A stretch of 64,000 nucleotides of DNA, from assembly GCF_022347785.1 (NCBI RefSeq), contig NZ_JAKRGA010000001.1:434001-498000 (forward strand). The letters are read 5' to 3'. The stretch comes from Psychrobium sp. MM17-31 (lineage in GTDB: Bacteria > Pseudomonadota > Gammaproteobacteria > Enterobacterales > Psychrobiaceae). Under the pieces are notes generated by a model. The model was not told the origin of the DNA. It searched no databases and saw nothing but the letters and a program-made list of their open reading frames with translations. Positions 1 to 9,028 of this stretch are shown piece by piece; the stretch's first letter is position 1, and the number at the start of each line of letters is the position of its first letter. The translations under genes were made by a program, and so were the position numbers.

Positions 1-1087
1 CTAACTGCTCATCTAGCTTTTCTTCATCGAAGCTAAGCTTACCATACCTATCTGACGTCACCCCCAATTGACTTAAAGTCAAAGTTTCGTCAGTCGCAGA
101 CTCATAAGTTGCACTCATCATGTTACGAAGGCTTGAGTTGAGGCTACGAAGCATGGCATCACCGGATAACACTCCACCATTTTCACCTTGGCCACCTGCC
201 TTACCAACCTGATTGGCAACTTCGCGATAAGCATTATAGGCGTCAACGAACTTCGTTAGTGTTTCTTTTACGACATTATTATTTTCAGAAATGCTGATTT
301 GTGAGATATCGTCGTCAACATCATGCGCCTTCTTAACGTTAATTGTTAATCCTTGAATTGCATTTTTAAATTCATTCGAAGGACTCGTTAACGTCACGGA
401 ACCATCGACCGTAATTGAAGCATCTCTAGCTTCAGTTAGCTGTGTTAACTGAGTTGCAGGATCGGTATTTCCCTTATCGAACTCGGCTAATCGACCAGAT
501 GCTCCCGAAACACTAATATCCAAAGCATTGTCAACTCCAGTATTTTTTGCACTCATGACTAAACGCTGCGCACCATTACTATCAGTAATAATAGTAGCTA
601 TTGCAGAATCATTACCATCAGCGTTATTAATCTTATCTCGAACGTCTTTAAGTGTATCTTCATCGGTAATATCAACGTCAAACGTTTTTGAACCATCAGC
701 AGTCGCGATTGAAATAGTGCCAGCACCAAGCGTCTCTTCATTAGTAAAATTAGAGCTAATAACCTTATGTGCAGTCGCAAGATTATTAACTTTCAAATCA
801 AAATTGCCCACTTGTGCAGACTTATCGGAAGTTACATCAAAGAAATTATCAGCGCCGGAAACACTTCTTTTTTGGAAATTATCTTCAGATGTTAAATCTT
901 CAAGAGCCGTTTGTAATTTATCTAATTCACTTTTAAGTGTGCCTACTGCAGAGATTGAAGTATCTAAGTTAGTCTTTTGAACATTACTACGCTGTTCGAA
1001 TGGCTGTCTTTCAGCCTGCACCAAACCAGTCACTATATCGTTAACCGGCAGGCCGGAACCTAATCCCGTAAATGAAATTCCTGACAT
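1..1087 (-). CDS. fliD: Flagellar hook-associated protein 2 (filament cap), partial
   Basis: FliD forms the cap at the filament tip and guides flagellin polymerisation outside the cell. About 362 codons lie inside the window; the frame is open to base 1, so the C-terminal part is missing. The start (MSGISFTGLGSGLPV) has a GGAG site 7 bases upstream. The GLGSGL/VNDIV opening and the heptad-like stretch after it are typical of the FliD N-terminal domain, and the middle (Asn/Asp/Thr-rich beta region) is the variable part. It lies 33 bases after flaG on the same strand, in the common order flagellin-flaG-fliD, so it is probably co-transcribed with flaG. Confidence 0.95.
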   Translation of the reverse strand, partial: MSGISFTGLGSGLPVNDIVTGLVQAERQPFEQRSNVQKTNLDTSISAVGTLKSELDKLQTALEDLTSEDNFQKRSVSGADNFFDVTSDKSAQVGNFDLKVNNLATAHKVISSNFTNEETLGAGTISIATADGSKTFDVDITDEDTLKDVRDKINNADGNDSAIATIITDSNGAQRLVMSAKNTGVDNALDISVSGASGRLAEFDKGNTDPATQLTQLTEARDASITVDGSVTLTSPSNEFKNAIQGLTINVKKAHDVDDDISQISISENNNVVKETLTKFVDAYNAYREVANQVGKAGGQGENGGVLSGDAMLRSLNSSLRNMMSATYESATDETLTLSQLGVTSDRYGKLSFDEEKLDEQL

Positions 1088-1120
1088 TTTAAATCTCCAA
1101 AAACGCTAAGCTCAAAGCGA

Positions 1121-1537
1121 TTAAGCTTGAGAATTGATAAAGTTACCTGCTGCGTCAGACAGTTTAGCAACCAATTCTAACACTTCTTCCGAAGGGTATT
1201 GACGAACAACTTCATCTGATTCTCGATCGATTACCTTGATTACATCGCGACCAGACTCTTCATGAACACTAAATTGCAATCCTTTATTTAAGCTACTGAC
1301 GAACTCTTGCAATTTTTCAGCCAATACTTCAAGCTGCTCTTTAGAAACATCTTGATTTGTTAATGAATTTGCTTCTTCAGACTTTGCAACTACTTTCTCT
1401 AGTTTTCGCTCATTGGCAGCTTCAACACTCTCAGTTTGCTGATACGAGCTAACCATATTTGAATTGGATTGTTTTACTTTCTCAACAGCTGACAGCGATG
1501 ACAATTGTTGATTAGCAATGGATGAATCAATATTCAT
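1121..1537 (-). CDS. flaG: Flagellar protein FlaG
   Basis: FlaG is a small protein that influences filament length in polar flagellates; its mechanism is not well defined. The 138-residue product has a low-complexity, Ser/Gln/Glu-rich N-terminal half and the conserved FlaG domain in the C-terminal half (LQFSVHEESGRDVIKVID, then YPSEEVLEL). I prefer the ATG at 1537 to the in-frame GTG at 1543 because AGGA sits 7 bases before the ATG. It lies between a flagellin and fliD, as in Vibrio and Shewanella. I see no sigma-28 motif directly upstream, so its transcription may depend on read-through past the hairpin at 1631-1655 or on an unrecognised promoter. Confidence 0.9.
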   Translation of the reverse strand: MNIDSSIANQQLSSLSAVEKVKQSNSNMVSSYQQTESVEAANERKLEKVVAKSEEANSLTNQDVSKEQLEVLAEKLQEFVSSLNKGLQFSVHEESGRDVIKVIDRESDEVVRQYPSEEVLELVAKLSDAAGNFINSQA

Positions 1538-1630
1538 TTTCACTTCCTCTTCATATTGTTCACATGACTAGTACAACTTACATGTTGAATAAATTAGGTT
1601 AAGTTTACCAAGTTTCTATAACCAAAAACA

Positions 1631-1655
1631 CCGTTGCTGATAAATCAGGCAACGG
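1631..1655 (-). terminator. Terminator after the small flagellin gene
   Basis: A 7-bp stem (CCGTTGC/GCAACGG) closes a loop that can itself pair partly. On the minus strand it is followed by a short T-rich run (TGTTTTTGG). It lies 75 bases beyond the flagellin stop codon and fits a rho-independent terminator, possibly leaky towards flaG-fliD. Confidence 0.6.
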
Positions 1656-1730
1656 CTGTTTATTATTTTCTCCACAAAGGATAATTTTAGCTGTGGAGAA
1701 GCCCGTCATTTGACAGGCTTACATCAACCA

Positions 1731-2549
1731 TTAACCTAATAGACTTAATGCTGCTTGTGGTAACTGATTGGCCTGTGCAAGAATCGAAGTACCAGCTTGT
1801 TGCAGAATTTGGTTCTTAGTCATTGCAGCAGTTTCAACAGCGAAGTCAGTGTCACGAATTCGGCTACGAGATGCTGATACGTTTTCTTGAACATTAGCTA
1901 AATTAGAAATAGTGTGTTCAAAGCGGTTTTGAGTTGCACCAAGTTTCGCACGTTCAGAATCCACAGTAGCGATAGCAGCATCAATTGTAGCAATGTGCGC
2001 ACTAACACCAGTACCAGTAGAAACAATAGCATTTACACCTAAACCAGTAGCATCAAAGTCTTGTGATAAATCTATTGTGATATTCTCAGCAGCTTTAGCA
2101 CCTACTAGGAATGTTTTCGAGGTAAACGAACCGTCTAGTAATTTTTGCTCACCAAAAGTAGTTGTATCAGCAATACGAGTTAACTCATCTTTCAATGCTG
2201 TAATCTCTTCGTTAATCGAAGTTTGGTCAGCAGTTGAAACCGAACCGTTAGAGGCTTGAGAAATCAAGTCACGCATGCGGTGTAAGATATTAGTAGACTC
2301 TTGTAATGCACCCTCAGCAGTTTGTGCCATAGAGATACCGTCTTGAGCGTTACGTTGTGCTACACCTAAACCGTTAATCTGTGAAGTTAGACGGTTTGAA
2401 ATTTGTAGACCCGCTGCATCATCTTTTGCGCTGTTAATACGCATACCAGAAGATAGACGTTGCATTGAAGTTTGTAAGCCAGAAGTTGACTTGCTTAGGT
2501 TATTTTGACCATTCAATGAAGCTGTGTTAGTTGATACGAATAAAGCCAT
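1731..2549 (-). CDS. fliC: Flagellin, short form (272 aa)
   Basis: This is a filament subunit exported through the flagellar type III system. The N-terminal D0/D1 helices ([31 protein letters not shown]) and C-terminal D1/D0 helices ([26 protein letters not shown]) are complete. Between them only about 60 residues replace the surface domains, so it has the compact form usual in Vibrionaceae and Shewanella. It shares nearly identical ends with the 483-residue flagellin upstream, which points to gene duplication. A sigma-28 motif at 2629-2655 lies about 80 bases before its start, so it should be a late gene switched on when FlgM is exported. Confidence 0.96.
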   Translation of the reverse strand: MALFVSTNTASLNGQNNLSKSTSGLQTSMQRLSSGMRINSAKDDAAGLQISNRLTSQINGLGVAQRNAQDGISMAQTAEGALQESTNILHRMRDLISQASNGSVSTADQTSINEEITALKDELTRIADTTTFGEQKLLDGSFTSKTFLVGAKAAENITIDLSQDFDATGLGVNAIVSTGTGVSAHIATIDAAIATVDSERAKLGATQNRFEHTISNLANVQENVSASRSRIRDTDFAVETAAMTKNQILQQAGTSILAQANQLPQAALSLLG

Positions 2550-2628
2550 GATGATTCTCCTATTAGCTACTGCTAAAGTTGTTTAATCTTAGTTAATGTC
2601 TTTAAGGGTGTGTTCCCTTGATAATTAC

Positions 2629-2655
2629 TTAACGGCGGCAATAAGAGGTTCTTTA
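2629..2655 (-). promoter_or_regulatory. Sigma-28 (FliA) promoter of the short flagellin
   Basis: On the minus strand the sequence reads TAAA, 15 bases, then GCCGTTAA. This is one base from the sigma-28 consensus TAAA-N15-GCCGATAA and has the exact spacing. It lies 80 bases before the flagellin start and after the terminator of the upstream flagellin. Confidence 0.8.
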
Positions 2656-2781
2656 ATTTTTTTTTGAAAAAAGTTTAATTTATTTTTAAGTTGTTGATAT
2701 TTAAAAATATAAAAAATAGAAAATAACTAAACTTTGGCGAGAGGCAGTATTATGCCGCTTTTTTAGAGAGATTCAAACAAC

Positions 2782-2808
2782 AAAAAGCCCACACGATGTG
2801 GGCTTTTT
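2782..2808 (-). terminator. Terminator after the long flagellin gene
   Basis: A perfect hairpin (AAAAAGCCCACA, CGA loop, TGTGGGCTTTTT) lies 35 bases beyond the stop of the 483-residue flagellin. Both flanks give T runs, so it can work in either direction. Confidence 0.85.
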
Positions 2809-2842
2809 GTTTGCGCTAGCAGTATTATTGAAAAGTGTTGGA

Positions 2843-4294
2843 TTAACCACCCAATAATTGTACCGCTGCTTGCGGGATTTGGTTGGCTTGCGACAAGATA
2901 GACGTACCAGCTTGTTGTAAGATCTGGTTTTTAGTCATCATCGCAGTTTCTTTCGCAAAGTCAGTGTCACGAATTCGACTACGTGCCGCAGAGTTATTCT
3001 CAACAACGTTTGATAAGTTAGCAATAGTTGTTTCTAAACGGTTTTGAATCGCACCCATCATTGCACGGTTACTATCAATGAATGCTAATGCATTATCGAT
3101 AACCGAAATAGATAGCTGTGCGCCCGTCGCTTTACTGACATCGATATTATCAACCGATGCAAGTGCAGCTGAAGTTACAGTAGTCGGTGCTACTGAATCG
3201 TCACTACCTTGTACCGTGTAGTTAATTGGCGATGACAGACGAACAACACCTGTTGCAGTACCTGCTGGTGCACCATTATTCACGGTGAAAGTATCACCTG
3301 TCGCATTACCTTCATAGTCTAGAGATTCAAGACCCAAGTCATTTGTACCAACGTAGCTTGCGATATTGATGTCATCACCTTTCTCACTGGTTAGTACAAT
3401 TTTATCATTAACAACTTCCGCTGTAATACCAGTTTTACCTGAAATCTTATTAATTTCATTAGCAAGTGGTGTCGCACTGTCAGACGCTACCGCAGCAGAT
3501 ACTTGAATTGGTGTACCGTTAGAGCCTTGTAGGGTAAATGATAATGAACCACCAGCGCCAAAGGCTGAAACGTCAAGTTCGACACCAGTACGTGCGTCAG
3601 CTTTAGCCGAAGAATCACTACGGTTAATTGCTGCCGCTAATTCTGCCGCCGAGTTACCAACAGCGCCTAAACCAGAATCAGTACCTTCACTACTTACGAT
3701 AGTTAACGTGCCACTTACTGAATTTGCCGCGCCAACTGCGCCGTAACCATCATTACCATCACCAGCGATATCAACTTCGTATGAACCGATATCACGTGCA
3801 CCGAATGCCGCTAAGCCCATGCTAATAGTTTCAAATGATTTCGCACCTACTTGGAAGCTCTCAGTACCAAATGAACCGTCAAGTAATTTACGATCACCAA
3901 AAGTAGTAGTCTCTGCGATACGTGTTAATTCTTGTTGCAGCTGAGTCACTTCTTCCTGGATCGCACGACGATCTTCAGGAGAGTTAGAACCATTCGCTGC
4001 TTGAATCGATAGATCACGCATACGGTGCAATATATTAGTAGACTCTTGCAGAGCACCCTCAGCAGATTGCGCTAACGAGATACCGTCACCTGCATTTCGG
4101 ATTGCCACATTTAGGCCCGAAATTTGCGAGGTTAATCGATTAGAAATTTGTAAACCAGCCGCGTCATCTTTTGCACTATTGATGCGTAAACCAGAAGACA
4201 AGCGTTGCATTGATGTAGAAAGGGCACTGCCCGAAGTCCCTAAGTTGCGCTGTGCATTTAGCGACGTAACATTTGTTTGTACTGTAAGAGCCAT
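2843..4294 (-). CDS. fliC: Flagellin, long form (483 aa)
   Basis: This second flagellin keeps the conserved D0/D1 ends ([19 protein letters not shown] near residues 30-50; [19 protein letters not shown] near 435-455). It carries an insert of roughly 200 residues in the middle, rich in Gly, Ala, Ser, Thr and Asp. That insert contains a flagellin-IN-like repeat (SNGTPIQVS, then [19 protein letters not shown]) and probably forms surface-exposed D2/D3 domains. It is transcribed from its own sigma-54 promoter (4388-4403) with possible enhancer sites further upstream, unlike the short flagellin. By analogy with FlaA of Vibrio cholerae it may be the earlier, core filament subunit; that is inference. 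Confidence 0.95.
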   Translation of the reverse strand: MALTVQTNVTSLNAQRNLGTSGSALSTSMQRLSSGLRINSAKDDAAGLQISNRLTSQISGLNVAIRNAGDGISLAQSAEGALQESTNILHRMRDLSIQAANGSNSPEDRRAIQEEVTQLQQELTRIAETTTFGDRKLLDGSFGTESFQVGAKSFETISMGLAAFGARDIGSYEVDIAGDGNDGYGAVGAANSVSGTLTIVSSEGTDSGLGAVGNSAAELAAAINRSDSSAKADARTGVELDVSAFGAGGSLSFTLQGSNGTPIQVSAAVASDSATPLANEINKISGKTGITAEVVNDKIVLTSEKGDDINIASYVGTNDLGLESLDYEGNATGDTFTVNNGAPAGTATGVVRLSSPINYTVQGSDDSVAPTTVTSAALASVDNIDVSKATGAQLSISVIDNALAFIDSNRAMMGAIQNRLETTIANLSNVVENNSAARSRIRDTDFAKETAMMTKNQILQQAGTSILSQANQIPQAAVQLLGG

Positions 4295-4387
4295 AATATA
4301 GCCTCCACGTTGATGGCTGTTGCATCAACGATTGATGCCCACGAGCCGGTATAATTATTAAAAGTACTGTCTAGCTACGTAACTAAA

Positions 4388-4403
4388 AGCAACGGGTGTG
4401 CCA
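4388..4403 (-). promoter_or_regulatory. Sigma-54 (RpoN) promoter of the long flagellin
   Basis: On the minus strand the sequence is TGGCAC, ACCCG, TTGCT, matching the -24/-12 consensus TGGCAC-N5-TTGC exactly. It lies about 95 bases before the flagellin start. The same motif with the same central five bases occurs before flgF. Confidence 0.9.
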
Positions 4404-4498
4404 AAAGTTAAAATAAATGTAAAAATAAATTTAACCAACTAAATAACAACAACTTAAATCTAATTATCTTTAATTGATTTTATACATACCGTGTGAGT

Positions 4499-4610
4499 AG
4501 CGGCAACTTTGTCAACATATTGACCGCCTTGCCGCTTTGTATTTCGATCATTTAATGATCACCGACTGAAAAATGACAACTCTTGCCGCCATTTGCCACC
4601 CTTTGCCGAT
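4499..4610 (-). promoter_or_regulatory. Repeated TTGCC motifs upstream of the sigma-54 flagellin promoter
   Basis: The 471-base gap between flgL and the long flagellin holds no clear gene. It contains an inverted repeat AGCGGCAA/TTGCCGCT (4499-4506 and 4529-4536), a near-palindrome GATCATTTAATGATC (4546-4560), and three copies of TTGCC at exact 10-base spacing (4583, 4593, 4603). They lie 100-205 bases upstream of the sigma-54 site, where an enhancer-binding protein of the FlrC type would act. Binding by FlrC is inference; the repeats are seen directly. Confidence 0.45.
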
Positions 4611-4732
4611 CATCCAAAGATCTAAAATAGGATCATTGGGCTCTGGAGTACTATTTGTGGAATTAAATAAAGAAATTAAAGAAACGGTGCTGGCGAGAGT
4701 GAATTGCCATATAGAGGAAAGAATAAAGAAAA

Positions 4733-4758
4733 AAGCCGCTTAATAAATTAAGCGGCTT
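4733..4758 (-). terminator. Terminator after flgL
   Basis: An 11-bp perfect stem (AAGCCGCTTAA/TTAAGCGGCTT) with a TAAA loop lies 8 bases beyond the flgL stop. On the minus strand it is followed by TTTTTTC. It ends the flgF-to-flgL transcript. Confidence 0.88.
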
Positions 4759-4765
4759 ATAAAAT

Positions 4766-6016
4766 TTAGAGGAAGTTAAGCAGATTCATGTTCTGCACTT
4801 GCGAAAATGCCGTTTGCGCAGCTTGCAGGGATATTTTTCGTTGTTCAAACTGAGATATAGCTTCTACCATATCTAAGTCTTCAAGTGCCGAGCGCGATTT
4901 TTCAATCGTTAGATTATAGTCTTCATGGCGCTTATCCTGACTCTCGGTAACTTGCAGTCTGGCACCGATTTCCGCGCGAATACCACCCAGTTCAATTTGA
5001 ATTTGATCGACATCGCCAAGAATATGACCAATTTCCAATTGGCGCTGTGCTTCATCAACACCCACGCCGTTTGGTTTCTCTAACCAATCGATAGCATCTT
5101 GAATAACACTAAACATATCGACATCTTTTTGCGGCGTTAATGAAATTGAATCGCCATCTTGTGGCGTCTCTTCCATTTTCACAGATACACCATTAAAGCT
5201 CACGGTCCCACCAGCGACATAAGGCGCAGCAGCAGTTGGCGGTGTAGGATATTGTTGAGCGCCTGTACTATCTAATACAGTCACCCCCATTTCACCGCTT
5301 GGCATGGTGGCAAAGTTGATGGTGTAATTATCTGGATTGCCCACTGGAACATAGTTGGCTCTACTGCTAATACTCGCGTCACTAATTCGCGCGCGATCGA
5401 CATTATCAATACCCGCATTGAGATTGTAGGTTGGACGAAAATCACCAGTACTACTTGCCACTTCCATGAAAATCTTTTCACCAGAGTCACTAGTCGCTAC
5501 GCGAACACCAGGACCAATGTTCGTTTCACGTTGACCATTGTCGCCGTGATACATCACACTGTTGTCACTTTGTTGTTCAAACGGTGGATTTTGAGTTTTA
5601 AAACCACCAAACACATAGCTGCCAGATTCATCTCGACTATTAGCCAGCGATAACAACTCTTCCTTACGCTCTTTAAGTTCATCGGCAATTGCCTGACGCG
5701 CCGCATCATCATTACCAATGCTGTTACCTTGAATGATCAAATCTTTGACGCGAAACATCACATCTTCTGCTGATTTCATAGCTGACTCTTGCACGTTAAT
5801 ACGCGAATCGGCGAAATCGATGTTAGTTTGATATTGCTTTAATAGCGCCTGCTCTTGGCGAATATTTAAAATTGAGTTGGTCGCAACCGCATCATCACCA
5901 GCGGTAATAACGCGTTTACCTTCAGAGATATTTAAGATCGACTGATTAACACTCGATTGGCGCTCAATAATATTAGTAGTATTGCGGTGGTAAAATTGGT
6001 TAGTTGATATTCTCAT
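4766..6016 (-). CDS. flgL: Flagellar hook-filament junction protein 2
   Basis: FlgL (HAP3) joins the hook-cap protein FlgK to the filament. The 416-residue product begins with the flagellin-like N-terminal helix (MRISTNQFYHR, then SEGKRVITAGDDAVA) and ends with the typical C-terminal helix (DLDMVEAISQFEQRKISLQ, QNMNLLNFL). The ATG at 6016 is chosen over the in-frame GTG at 6019 because AGGAG lies 6 bases before it. It starts 9 bases after the flgK stop and is the last gene of the flgF-flgL unit. Confidence 0.96.
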   Translation of the reverse strand: MRISTNQFYHRNTTNIIERQSSVNQSILNISEGKRVITAGDDAVATNSILNIRQEQALLKQYQTNIDFADSRINVQESAMKSAEDVMFRVKDLIIQGNSIGNDDAARQAIADELKERKEELLSLANSRDESGSYVFGGFKTQNPPFEQQSDNSVMYHGDNGQRETNIGPGVRVATSDSGEKIFMEVASSTGDFRPTYNLNAGIDNVDRARISDASISSRANYVPVGNPDNYTINFATMPSGEMGVTVLDSTGAQQYPTPPTAAAPYVAGGTVSFNGVSVKMEETPQDGDSISLTPQKDVDMFSVIQDAIDWLEKPNGVGVDEAQRQLEIGHILGDVDQIQIELGGIRAEIGARLQVTESQDKRHEDYNLTIEKSRSALEDLDMVEAISQFEQRKISLQAAQTAFSQVQNMNLLNFL

Positions 6017-6025
6017 CACTATCTC

Positions 6026-8035
6026 CTATCGAGCCGCTTGTAATAGAGTGTTAAAAATTTCATTAGCTGTAGAAATCACTCGCGCGCTGGCTGAATATGC
6101 CTGTTGGAATCTAAGCATATTTGATGCCTCTTCATCGAGGTTAACGCCAGAAGTGTTCGACATTCTCGCTTCAGCCTGACTAAATAAGGTTCTTGCGGCG
6201 CTGGCTTCAATATTTGCCGTTGCGGTGGCCGAGCCAACACTGGTGACTGATTCTTCATACAAATCGTTCATGGTTGAGCGGCCTTGGTTAGCCATTTTTT
6301 TGTCAACTAGACTCGCCATTTCAAGGGCATTTTTATTGTTACCCTCGCCTACCGCGTAATTAATTTTATAGCGCTCTGGTGCATTAACACCTTCACCGCT
6401 TGCTAAACCATTAAGCTGAAAACTCATGCCGGCCGCTTGAAACTTCAATGGACTCGAGGTGTAAGTAGCTGTAGTGCCAAGTGCCGCACCATTTTCGTCA
6501 AATAGTGGCTGTGCAGTACCTGAACTATCGAGCATGCGATAATTAAAAGTTCCCGCAGGCGCTTCATAGACTTCCAACGTTAAATCATTGCCCGCGCTTG
6601 GAAAGCCAGCAGCACCAGTGTTATCGACGCTGGTAATTTCCAATTTGGCGGTGTTTACGTTTTCATCGTCAGCGTACACTTCAACAATTGACGATGTCGC
6701 AATTTGCTCCGGCTGAGTTAGGTTAACCGTTAAGTTTGTCGCACCTAAACGCGTCGGCTGAATAATAAAGCTATCGCCATTGGCTGGCGCACCACCTGTT
6801 TCTTTAAAGGTAAAGCCATCACTTGTTGCATAAGTACGGCTACCTACTGGCGCAGCTGGATTTTCTGGCGTTAATACTTGTGACTCGCCTGTCGACTGAT
6901 TGGTTAGCGTGTAATTAGTGCCGTCATATTCTAAGCGATAGTCATCGCTTGAAAGCTGATTAACATCGGTAATATCTACCGCGCCAGTTAGCGTCCCCGT
7001 ATTGTCGAAATCAGTAAGGAAACGGCGAGCCGATGATTCAGTGTCATTAATATCTTTAAATAGATTTTGACCTTGTAAGCCGTTGAGATCCATCCCTTGT
7101 GATTGCGCCGTATTAAAAGCATCAGCCACGGTAATGGCGGTTTGGCCGAGCTTGTTCATAGTGTCAGATAACACACCGTCCCGGTAGCCGATTAGCGCGC
7201 CCATGCTGCCACCAATGCTGCTACCAGGCAGTCCCTGTTTGGCACCAGAAGGCGACTGAATGTAGATTTGCGTTTGACGAGGATCAGGATTACCGCGATC
7301 AACACCAACAGAGAAATGGGTTGTGCCCGTCACTAATGTTTGACCGCCCGCCATATAAACATTAAGCGCTCCGTCATTAGTTTCTACTGTCGATACTGAT
7401 GTATAGCTCGATAACTCTTTAACGAGATTATCGCGCTTATCCAGTAAATCACTCGGCGTTGAATTATTGGCAGAAGCTTTTACGATATCGCGGTTAAGCG
7501 CCGCCAATTGTTCGGCAATCTCTGTCACGTTAGTTGCTGAAGATTCTAAATCTTCATTCACAGAATTATATTCCGCATCCAGTGCCGATTGCACTGAACT
7601 CATATTTTTTGAAAGTGTATCGGCTTTTGACAGCATTACCTCACGCAAACCGATATCACCCGGCACGTCAACCAGTGAGTTTACCGCCGAAAATAAATCG
7701 TTAAGAGAGGTCGAAATGCTTTTGCCGATTAACGACATGGTTTCATCGAGACGCTGCATTTTTGACGCGGTTGTTTGCGCTGCCGAATCTAAGGTTTGAT
7801 TAAACACAACTTCGTTATAGCGAAATTGATCGAATACACGTTCGATTTGAGAAATACGAGTACCAGTACCAGCAAAATTATTACCAGCACGCACTGGGCT
7901 GCTAGTTTCTTGCAAAATGGTTTGACGTGAAAACCCATCAGTATTCACGTTGGCAATATTGTGACCTGTGGTTCCCAAGCGTTGTTGGGAGGTTAGCAAT
8001 CCACTGACACCAACCTGAAGTAAATCAACACCCAT
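6026..8035 (-). CDS. flgK: Flagellar hook-associated protein 1
   Basis: FlgK (HAP1) sits between the hook and FlgL. The 669-residue product has the rod/hook-type N-terminal motif (GLLTSQQRLGTTGHNIANVN, residues about 13-32) and the matching C-terminal helix (NLDEEASNMLRFQQAYSASA). Its long middle domain makes it bigger than the Salmonella protein (about 550 residues), as is common in Vibrio and Alteromonas relatives. It is followed closely by flgL and preceded by flgJ with a 47-base gap. Confidence 0.96.
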   Translation of the reverse strand: MGVDLLQVGVSGLLTSQQRLGTTGHNIANVNTDGFSRQTILQETSSPVRAGNNFAGTGTRISQIERVFDQFRYNEVVFNQTLDSAAQTTASKMQRLDETMSLIGKSISTSLNDLFSAVNSLVDVPGDIGLREVMLSKADTLSKNMSSVQSALDAEYNSVNEDLESSATNVTEIAEQLAALNRDIVKASANNSTPSDLLDKRDNLVKELSSYTSVSTVETNDGALNVYMAGGQTLVTGTTHFSVGVDRGNPDPRQTQIYIQSPSGAKQGLPGSSIGGSMGALIGYRDGVLSDTMNKLGQTAITVADAFNTAQSQGMDLNGLQGQNLFKDINDTESSARRFLTDFDNTGTLTGAVDITDVNQLSSDDYRLEYDGTNYTLTNQSTGESQVLTPENPAAPVGSRTYATSDGFTFKETGGAPANGDSFIIQPTRLGATNLTVNLTQPEQIATSSIVEVYADDENVNTAKLEITSVDNTGAAGFPSAGNDLTLEVYEAPAGTFNYRMLDSSGTAQPLFDENGAALGTTATYTSSPLKFQAAGMSFQLNGLASGEGVNAPERYKINYAVGEGNNKNALEMASLVDKKMANQGRSTMNDLYEESVTSVGSATATANIEASAARTLFSQAEARMSNTSGVNLDEEASNMLRFQQAYSASARVISTANEIFNTLLQAAR

Positions 8036-8082
8036 GTCTATTCCTCAAAATCTCTCAATCGTTTTTGCGCCAACATAATTTG

Positions 8083-9018
8083 CTATGGCGCGAGTTTTGA
8101 AACCTGTTTTAGGACTGCCATGATCTTAGACGCGTAGTTTGGATCAGTGGCATAACCTGCTTGCTGTAACTCATGCAAAAAGCTTGCCGAGTTTTCAACT
8201 TTGCTTAAGGCTTTTTCATAACGAGGAGAATTTTTGAGAAACTGACCAAAGTCAATAAAGCTTTGTTCGAAGTCTTGATAACGTCTGAAAGACGCTTTTT
8301 CTTTGAGGGGAACGCCTTCACGGTACTCGATAGTCGACACTTCTGTACTATCTCCATCCCAGCGTTTGTCTGCTTTAATATTAAATAAATTAAAGCTAAA
8401 TTCACCTTTGTCTTTACCGACAATTTTTTGACCCCAGCCTGTTTCAAGCGCCGCTTGAGCAATCATTGTCTGAGGCGATAATCCTAACACCTGAGCTGCT
8501 TTTTTGGCATAAGGCATCATTTGCTCAACAAAATCCTGCTGTGATTTAAAGTGAGCAGTCTCATTGTCAGCAGCTTGGGTTTTAACTGAAGCATTATCAG
8601 CCCGATTAACTGGCGATGATTTCGCAGCTTTCATTGGCAAATCATTGTTGGTACGCAATACCGACGCAGGAGTTACGCCACTCGTTTGCGGGCTAAGCTG
8701 CTGTACGATTAATTCGGCTAAACCTAAACTGCCACTTTCACTGAGCTCAGTAGCCATTTGATCATCGTGCATGTTGCGATAAGTTTCAGTACCTTGACTG
8801 TTAAACGGCGAATCTGCTTCAAAGGCTTTATTAGCTTCACGCATACTCTTTAACAGCATCTTCATGAAGATACCTTCAAATTGCTTCGCGACTTTATTAA
8901 GTGCCGCTTTTTCATCGCTTTGTGCTTCTTGACGTAGCTTGTCTAGACTCGCAATGTCTTGATAATTCGACTGACTTGTCGGCAATTGACGCGATAATGA
9001 TTGAGCAAAACTATCCAT
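8083..9018 (-). CDS. flgJ: Flagellar rod-capping protein and peptidoglycan hydrolase
   Basis: FlgJ caps the growing rod and cuts peptidoglycan to let it through. The 311-residue product has the N-terminal rod-binding domain (about residues 35-105, KQFEGIFMKMLLKSMREA) and a C-terminal glucosaminidase domain (about 165-305). The motif AALETGWGQKIVG carries the likely catalytic glutamate, E192. A longer reading frame exists, but the ATG at 9018 has AAGGAG 6 bases before it and gives the usual MDSFAQSL start. It begins 10 bases after flgI. Confidence 0.96.
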   Translation of the reverse strand: MDSFAQSLSRQLPTSQSNYQDIASLDKLRQEAQSDEKAALNKVAKQFEGIFMKMLLKSMREANKAFEADSPFNSQGTETYRNMHDDQMATELSESGSLGLAELIVQQLSPQTSGVTPASVLRTNNDLPMKAAKSSPVNRADNASVKTQAADNETAHFKSQQDFVEQMMPYAKKAAQVLGLSPQTMIAQAALETGWGQKIVGKDKGEFSFNLFNIKADKRWDGDSTEVSTIEYREGVPLKEKASFRRYQDFEQSFIDFGQFLKNSPRYEKALSKVENSASFLHELQQAGYATDPNYASKIMAVLKQVSKLAP

Positions 9019-9028
9019 GATTCGCTCC

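Noticed and set aside
528-980. 150-residue open frame on the plus strand opposite fliD
   Set aside because: It is a mirror of the fliD coding frame, with no ribosome site and no plausible protein features.
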